NCBI GenBank assembly: GCA_948528155.1 | Contig: CAOSZT010000081.1 | Span: forward strand, 1 to 10,164 | Length of the DNA stretch: 10,164 nucleotides | Direction of reading: 5' to 3' | From: an uncultured Clostridia bacterium | Lineage (GTDB): Bacteria > Bacillota > Clostridia > TANB77 > CAG-508 | Part shown: piece by piece, positions 5,853-10,164 of the stretch | How positions within the stretch are numbered: the first letter of the stretch is position 1 | How the letters are laid out: each line of letters begins with the position of its first letter | Made by a program: the position numbers and the translations under genes | Notes under the pieces: generated by a model | Seen by the model: only the letters and a program-made list of their open reading frames with translations | The model's database searches: none | Told to the model about the DNA's origin: nothing

Positions 5853-6263
5853 ATACCACAAAATAATATAAAAGAAGATTTTACAATAGAGGAAAAATCC
5901 AATAAAACATATAAACTAAATATAGAAAAAAACGTAATAGAAGGAAAATGTGAAGGAATAGAAGCAATAAAACAAACAATATATTGTATATTAAATACTG
6001 AAAGATTTGAATATTTAATTTATAGTTGGGATTATGGAATAGAAATAAAAAACTTAATTGGAGAACAAAGTACATATGTTATACCAGAACTAGAAAGAGT
6101 AATAAAAGAAGCATTGATGCAAGATGATAGAATTGAAGATATAAAGGAATTTACATTTAATAAGACAAGTAAAAATGAAATAACAGTAATTTTTAAAGTA
6201 ATAACATCAATAGGAGATATAATAATAAAAAAGGAAGTGAATATTAATGGAGAACTTAGATGA
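5850..6263 (+). CDS. xkdS: XkdS-like baseplate protein (DUF2634), sheath-initiator / gp25-like
   Basis: About 137 residues counted from ATA 5850, or 140 if GTG 5841 is used. The protein shows the DUF2634 pattern: an N-terminal extension (IPQNNIKEDFTIEE), then GIEAIKQTIYCILNTERFEY followed by IYSWDYGIEIKNLIG (about 50-80), then a helix with ELERVIKEALMQDDRI and a C-terminal strand pair. It is related by position and pattern to P2 gpW / T4 gp25, which join the baseplate wedge to the sheath, supporting a contractile tail. The last 17 nt overlap the start of the baseplate J gene, implying translational coupling. The start codon is the odd point. Confidence 0.8.
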   Translation: MIPQNNIKEDFTIEEKSNKTYKLNIEKNVIEGKCEGIEAIKQTIYCILNTERFEYLIYSWDYGIEIKNLIGEQSTYVIPELERVIKEALMQDDRIEDIKEFTFNKTSKNEITVIFKVITSIGDIIIKKEVNINGELR

Positions 6264-7342
6264 ATACTATAATTTTAATAACATAATGCAAAGGATGTTA
6301 TCGAAAGTATCAGATAGTATAGATAAAAGAGAAGGATCAATAATATATGATGCACTTGCACCATGTGCAATAGAAATATCGCAAATGTACATAGTTCTAA
6401 AAGACAATATAGATTTATCTTTTGTAGATACAGCTGTGGATGAATATTTAGATAGATTATGCAACCAAGTAGGAATAGAAAGAAAAAAAGCAACAAAATC
6501 AATTAGAAAAGCAGAATTTTATGATGAAACAGAAAAATTAATGGACATAGGAATAGACGAAAGATTTACACTAAATGACTTAACATTTAAAGTTATAAAA
6601 AGAATAGATTTAGGAATATATGAATGTGAATGTGAAACAGAAGGAACAAAAAGCAACACAGGCACAGGAACATTAATACCAATCAACTATATAGAAGGCT
6701 TAGGAAAAGCCATATTAACAGATATATTAATACCACGGAGAAGACAAAGAAAATGATGAAGAATTAAGAAAAAGATATTTTGAAACAATAAACGAAAAAG
6801 CATTTTCAGGAAATATAGCAGACTATAAAAAGAAGACAAAAGAAATATCAGGAGTAGGAGCAGTAAAAGTTATACCAATTTGGCAAGGAGGAGGAACAGT
6901 TGAATTAACAATAATAGACAGTAATTTTAATAAAGCAAGTGAACAATTAATAGAGAAAGTTCAAGAACAAATATGTCCAAATAGAGAACAAAATGGAATA
7001 GGACTAGCACCAATAGGACACTTAGTTACAGTAGACACAGTTCAAGAAAAACCAATAAATATAAAAACCAAAATAACTTTAGTAGAAAATAAAAATATAT
7101 CAAACATAGAAGAAACAATAAAAAATGAAATAAATAAATATTTCTTAGAACTTAAAAAAGATTGGGAAAATTCAACAAGTATAATTGTTAGAATATCACA
7201 AATAGAAACAAGAATATTAAATATAGATAACATATTAGATATAACAAATACAAAAATAAATGAAAATACATCTAATATAGAAATAACTTCAAATGAAATA
7301 CCAGTAATAGGTACAGTGGAGGTTGTAAATGAAAATAATTGA
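6247..7342 (+). CDS. xkdT: Baseplate wedge protein J / XkdT family, requires one +1 frame change
   Basis: ATG 6247 follows AAGGAAGTGA and overlaps the XkdS-like gene. The first 163 residues match the baseplate J N-terminus (SDSIDKREGSIIYDALAPCA, then VDTAVDEYLDRLCNQVGIER). At CCA CGG A (6733-6739) frame 0 runs into RRRQRK and stops at 6754. Skipping C6736 gives IPGEDKENDEELRKRYFETI, then FSGNIADYKKKTKEISGVG and VKVIPIW, the conserved core of the family, open to a TGA at 7340. The joined protein has 364 residues, normal for XkdT, which forms the wedge ring (P2 gpJ / T4 gp6 type). The 3' part has no start codon and ribosome binding site of its own at the junction. Identity is firm; it could be a pseudogene, a recoded gene or a sequence error. 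Confidence 0.85.
6733..6739 (+). other. +1 frame-change site 3, CCA-CGG-A
   Basis: This is the same CCWCGGA heptamer as in the LysM gene. Frame 0 gives Pro-Arg and an early stop; skipping C6736 gives Pro-Gly and the rest of the baseplate J protein. No strong hairpin surrounds this copy; a short GGCTT/AAGCC stem-loop lies upstream at about 6695-6711. Confidence 0.8.
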
Positions 7343-7844
7343 ATATATCCCAGACTTCTTAAAAAATATTAGAGAATTTAAAATTATATCAAATTTAGAA
7401 GATAAAGAACTAGAAAATATAAAATTACAAATAGATAACATATTAAAAGAAATAATTGTTAATACATCAGAAAACTATGGATTACAAAGATACGAAAAAA
7501 TATATAACATAAATGACATAAGTAATGATATTGAAATAAGAAGATTTAATATAATATCTAAAATTAATAATAAAATACCATTTACATACAAATGGCTTGA
7601 TAATAAATTAAAACAACTAGTTGGAGAAAATAATTATACAATAAAAATAGAATACGATAACTACAAGATTATAATTAGCATTATATATTTATTTGGTGAA
7701 ATACTAGATACAATTAAAAAAGAATTAGAAGAATTATTACCAGCAAATTTAATAATACAAATAAATTTGTTCAGTAATTGTAATATACATATAGCAGGTA
7801 TTATACACGAAAAGCAACATATTAAATTGGAGGTGGTAAGATAA
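7329..7844 (+). CDS. xkdU: XkdU / YmfQ-like tail protein (DUF2313)
   Basis: This 171-residue protein follows baseplate J with a 14-nt overlap and a GTGGAGG ribosome binding site inside the end of that gene. The opening IIEYIPDFLKNIREFKIISN, the long helical first half with GLQRYEKIYNI at about 55-65, and the second half (WLDNKLKQLVGENNYTIKIE; then a strand, LEELLPANLIIQI) are the usual DUF2313 layout. The family corresponds to P2 gpI and helps complete the baseplate wedge or connect fibres to it. The frame is intact. That it overlaps the restored, not the frame-0, end of the J gene supports the long J product being the real one. Confidence 0.8.
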   Translation: MKIIEYIPDFLKNIREFKIISNLEDKELENIKLQIDNILKEIIVNTSENYGLQRYEKIYNINDISNDIEIRRFNIISKINNKIPFTYKWLDNKLKQLVGENNYTIKIEYDNYKIIISIIYLFGEILDTIKKELEELLPANLIIQINLFSNCNIHIAGIIHEKQHIKLEVVR

Positions 7845-8627
7845 ATGGGATTTGAAAAAGTATATATAACAAAAAAAGGGTTAGAATTAGAAGCAAAATC
7901 AAGAACAGGAAAAACAATAAAAATACTAAGAGTAGAAATAGGAGATGGAGAACTAACAGAAAATAATATAACAGAAAAAACATCAATAATAAATAAAAAA
8001 TTGGAAAGTGAAATAAATAGCATAAAAGAAATTGATAATCAAACAATTATTAATTTTATTTTGAAACAAAGTAATATTGAAGAAGGATTTTATTTTCGTG
8101 AATTTGGTGTAATAGCACAAGAGCCTGATACACAAGAAGAAGTATTATATTTATATGCAAATGCAGGTAAAAAAGCAGAGTTTATTAATGATAAAAATAC
8201 AACATCTGTAAAAGATAGAATAATTGATATTGTAGTAAAATCTGACAATACAGATGATATAACTATTAGTATTGATAATACTGGGGTGTATGTTGAAAGG
8301 GAAGAATATCAAACAAAGATAGTAGACATTACAAATCTAATAAACACCAAAGGCAACAAAAAGAAAAGCTACAACATAGAAATAGACACAAACTGGAGCC
8401 AAGAAACAAAAGTATACAAAAAAGAAATAGAAGTAGAAGGAATAGAAGAAACAGAAGAAGTAAATATATATCCAATATGGTCAGATATAAAAGAAACAAG
8501 ACAAGAAGAAAAAGAAGAATACAACAAAATAAGTATGATAAAAACAGGAGAAAACAGAATTGAAATAATCTGCGATGAAGAAGCACCAACAATAGAGTTA
8601 AATGCGAGAATAGAGGTGATATATTAA
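7845..8627 (+). CDS. Phage tail-collar fibre protein (DUF3751-type N-terminus)
   Basis: The 260-residue protein opens with the tail-collar fibre pattern GFEKVYITKKGLELEAKS, then ILRVEIGDGEL and later GFYFREFGVIAQEP with LYLYANAG, typical of proteins that join fibres to the baseplate (residues 1 to about 155). The last 100 residues form a separate domain rich in Lys, Glu and Tyr (from about KIVDITNLIN onward, WSQETKVYKK, IYPIWSDIKE). Codon choice changes at the domain boundary near 8325, from AAT/GAT to AAC/GAC, so the C-terminal module may have been acquired by recombination. It starts directly after the DUF2313 stop behind GGAGGTGGTAAG, and its TAA overlaps the next ATG by one base. Confidence 0.8.
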   Translation: MGFEKVYITKKGLELEAKSRTGKTIKILRVEIGDGELTENNITEKTSIINKKLESEINSIKEIDNQTIINFILKQSNIEEGFYFREFGVIAQEPDTQEEVLYLYANAGKKAEFINDKNTTSVKDRIIDIVVKSDNTDDITISIDNTGVYVEREEYQTKIVDITNLINTKGNKKKSYNIEIDTNWSQETKVYKKEIEVEGIEETEEVNIYPIWSDIKETRQEEKEEYNKISMIKTGENRIEIICDEEAPTIELNARIEVIY

Positions 8628-9910
8628 TGCAAGGAAATGTATTAGGACAAAGTGGAGGAAGCAGTTCATTAAGTGGACTAAATGTATATACACAGCTAGC
8701 AGAGCCAAGAGAGAAGGATGGTATATGGATAAAGACAGAAGAAACAGAAGTAGATAGAATAAATTATGAAAAAATGGAAGAACTACCATATGAGTTTTAT
8801 TATGGATCAGCAGTAGTAGTAGGAACAGAAATATATTTATTTGGTACATTCAGTAGTAATCAGAGAAATAAAGCATATAAATATGACACAGTAAGAAAAG
8901 AATATATAAGGTTAAAAGATATACCATATAATTTTTGGAAGGGGTCAGCAGTAGTAATAGGAACAGAAATATACTTATTAGGAGGTTATGATAGTAGTAA
9001 TAATGCCTATAAATATAATACATTAACAGATACATATGAAAAATTAAGAGATATACCATATAGTTTTAGTTCAGGAAGTGCAGTAGCAATAGGAACAGAA
9101 ATATATTTATTAGGAACAGAATATAATTCTAATTATTCAAAATATGCGTACAAATATAACATATTAAAAAATACATATACAAAATTAGCAGAAATACCAT
9201 ATGAATTTTATCAAGGAAGTGCAGTAGGAATAGAAACAGACATATATTTATTTGGAACAAACAGTAGTGGACAGAGAAATAAAGCCTACAAATATGATAC
9301 AAAAACAAATGAATATACAAAAATAACAGATATACCAGTAGCAGAATTTTATAACAAATGTGTAGTATCAATAGGGACAGATATATATTTAATTGATATA
9401 TATAACATATATAAATATAATACTATAACAAATGAATATATTGCACTAGAAGAAAAGCTACCATATGATTTTTTAAGTGGATCTACTGTAATAATAAATA
9501 AAAATATATATTTATTAGGAGGGTCGTATAAAATAGAATATGCAAAACAAGCATATAAATTAACAGTAACAATTACACAACCAGAAATAACAAAATATAA
9601 ATATGATAAAGTAGAATTAGTAGAGGAAATTAATAGTATAAAAGATGAAACATATATAAAAGATAATAAAACAATATTTATAGAAAGCCAAAAAACATTT
9701 AAAGCAAATCTAACAAAAATACTAAAAATATACTTTTCAAATGCGTATATATATGACAATAATAATATAGTAGAATATCCAGTCTATTATGGAAACGGAG
9801 AAGAATGGATAAACATAAAAACACAAAAAGCATCAAGAAGTATAATAACAGAAGACGGAAAAGAAATAAAAACAGAAGACAATAAAATAATAGAAAAAGA
9901 GGAGGAATAA
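8627..9910 (+). CDS. Kelch-repeat tail fibre / receptor-binding candidate
   Basis: The 427-residue product starts with a Gly/Ser-rich stretch and LNVYTQLAEPREKDGIWIKT (residues 19-37), followed by six kelch-type repeats at about 47-92, 93-136, 137-183, 184-229, 230-270 and 271-315. Each has the form DIPY-F...GSAVxIGTEIYLLG...AYKYNT. Six blades would close one beta-propeller. The fifth blade is the most degenerate. The C-terminal 110 residues are not a propeller; they include a charged segment and a Glu/Lys-rich end. Position among fibre genes suggests a surface-exposed appendage that binds a host glycan or protein; the target cannot be read from sequence. There is no signal peptide. It is coupled to the previous gene by TAATG. 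Confidence 0.8.
   Translation: MQGNVLGQSGGSSSLSGLNVYTQLAEPREKDGIWIKTEETEVDRINYEKMEELPYEFYYGSAVVVGTEIYLFGTFSSNQRNKAYKYDTVRKEYIRLKDIPYNFWKGSAVVIGTEIYLLGGYDSSNNAYKYNTLTDTYEKLRDIPYSFSSGSAVAIGTEIYLLGTEYNSNYSKYAYKYNILKNTYTKLAEIPYEFYQGSAVGIETDIYLFGTNSSGQRNKAYKYDTKTNEYTKITDIPVAEFYNKCVVSIGTDIYLIDIYNIYKYNTITNEYIALEEKLPYDFLSGSTVIINKNIYLLGGSYKIEYAKQAYKLTVTITQPEITKYKYDKVELVEEINSIKDETYIKDNKTIFIESQKTFKANLTKILKIYFSNAYIYDNNNIVEYPVYYGNGEEWINIKTQKASRSIITEDGKEIKTEDNKIIEKEEE
8765..9571 (+). repeat. Six tandem kelch-blade coding repeats
   Basis: Six in-frame units of roughly 125-140 bp code for the propeller blades. Units 1 and 4 are the most alike, sharing the run QRNKAYKYDT and PYEFY...GSAV at protein level and much of their DNA (for example around 8788-8850 and 9198-9258), which suggests that a three-blade block was duplicated. 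Confidence 0.7.
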
Positions 9911-9913
9911 AAA

Positions 9914-10164
9914 ATGGCAAACACAAAAATAAGTGAAATGGAAGAAGCAACCCAAGTCAACGAAAATGATTTAGTAATGATAGTACAAGAAGGAACAAAC
10001 AAAAAAGTAAAAATGGAAAAAGTACAAGAAGCAGAAGCAAAACTAAAATACTGTAGAAATGTAGTACTAAGATATGAAAGTGCAGAAAGGTTACAACAAG
10101 TAATAACAGACATAGAAGACTTAGACACAAATTCAGATAAATATGTAATAACATTAACAATGAA
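9914..10164 (+). CDS. Phage appendage protein, N-terminal part, cut by the window end
   Basis: The ATG at 9914 follows GGAGG (9901-9905) with a short A-rich spacer. The frame is open to the last base (83 full codons). The opening MANTKISEMEEATQVNENDL, then VMIVQEGTNKKVKMEKV, is a small N-terminal domain often found at the head of phage structural or fibre proteins in Firmicutes. What follows is too short to assign. It lies 3 nt after the kelch gene and continues the fibre cluster. Confidence 0.65.
   Translation, partial: MANTKISEMEEATQVNENDLVMIVQEGTNKKVKMEKVQEAEAKLKYCRNVVLRYESAERLQQVITDIEDLDTNSDKYVITLTM

Noticed and set aside
6755..7342. A separate downstream gene for the second half of the baseplate J protein
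   Set aside because: There is no start codon with a ribosome binding site near the junction, and the sequence continues the J family directly from the Pro-Gly joint.
1..10164. tRNA genes, CRISPR arrays, insertion sequences and attachment sites
   Set aside because: I looked for cloverleaf-like GC-richer stretches, evenly spaced repeats, transposase motifs and matching ends, and saw none that I could support.

Overview
The window is very AT-rich. Its style is that of a low-GC Firmicute, probably a Clostridia-type anaerobe: strong AGGAGGTGAT-like Shine-Dalgarno sites, ATA and AGA codons dominant, and almost no CGN arginine codons. It carries the tail-tip and baseplate module of a contractile-tailed element, either a prophage or a phage-tail-like bacteriocin. 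Gene order matches the Bacillus subtilis PBSX series xkdO-P-Q-R-S-T-U, followed by tail fibre genes. All genes are on the + strand.

Positions 1-1620 hold two small genes unlike tail components: a zinc-ribbon/membrane-anchored protein (189-857) and a PH-like protein with a glycine zipper (1093-1575). Each is preceded by a diverged copy of the same ~110-bp regulatory region (25-136 and 911-1020). The second is closed by a perfect 21-bp-stem terminator (1570-1617). They look like a pair of morons inserted just upstream of the tape measure gene.

Positions 1634-7844 hold the assembly genes: tape measure (1634-3832), LysM protein (3832-4496), hub gpD/XkdQ (4509-5471), DUF2577 (5489-5836), DUF2634 sheath-initiator type (about 5850-6263), baseplate J wedge (6247-7342) and DUF2313 (7329-7844). 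Short gaps or overlaps suggest one translationally coupled operon. From 7845 come the adsorption genes: a DUF3751 tail-collar fibre protein, a six-bladed kelch propeller protein and the start of a further appendage protein cut by the window end.

The most striking observation is that the LysM gene and the baseplate J gene are not open in one frame. Three +1 frame changes are needed (two in the LysM gene, one in the J gene), and all three occur at the same heptamer CCWCGGA (CCT-CGG-A, CCA-CGG-A, CCA-CGG-A). In each case removing one C restores Pro-Gly and the family-typical protein. These are the only three in-frame CGG codons I find in the window. This is either a recurrent +1 recoding signal based on an unread or starved CGG codon (or a quadruplet-reading tRNA), or a systematic sequencing error at CCWGG (Dcm-type) sites. 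The sequence alone cannot decide between them.
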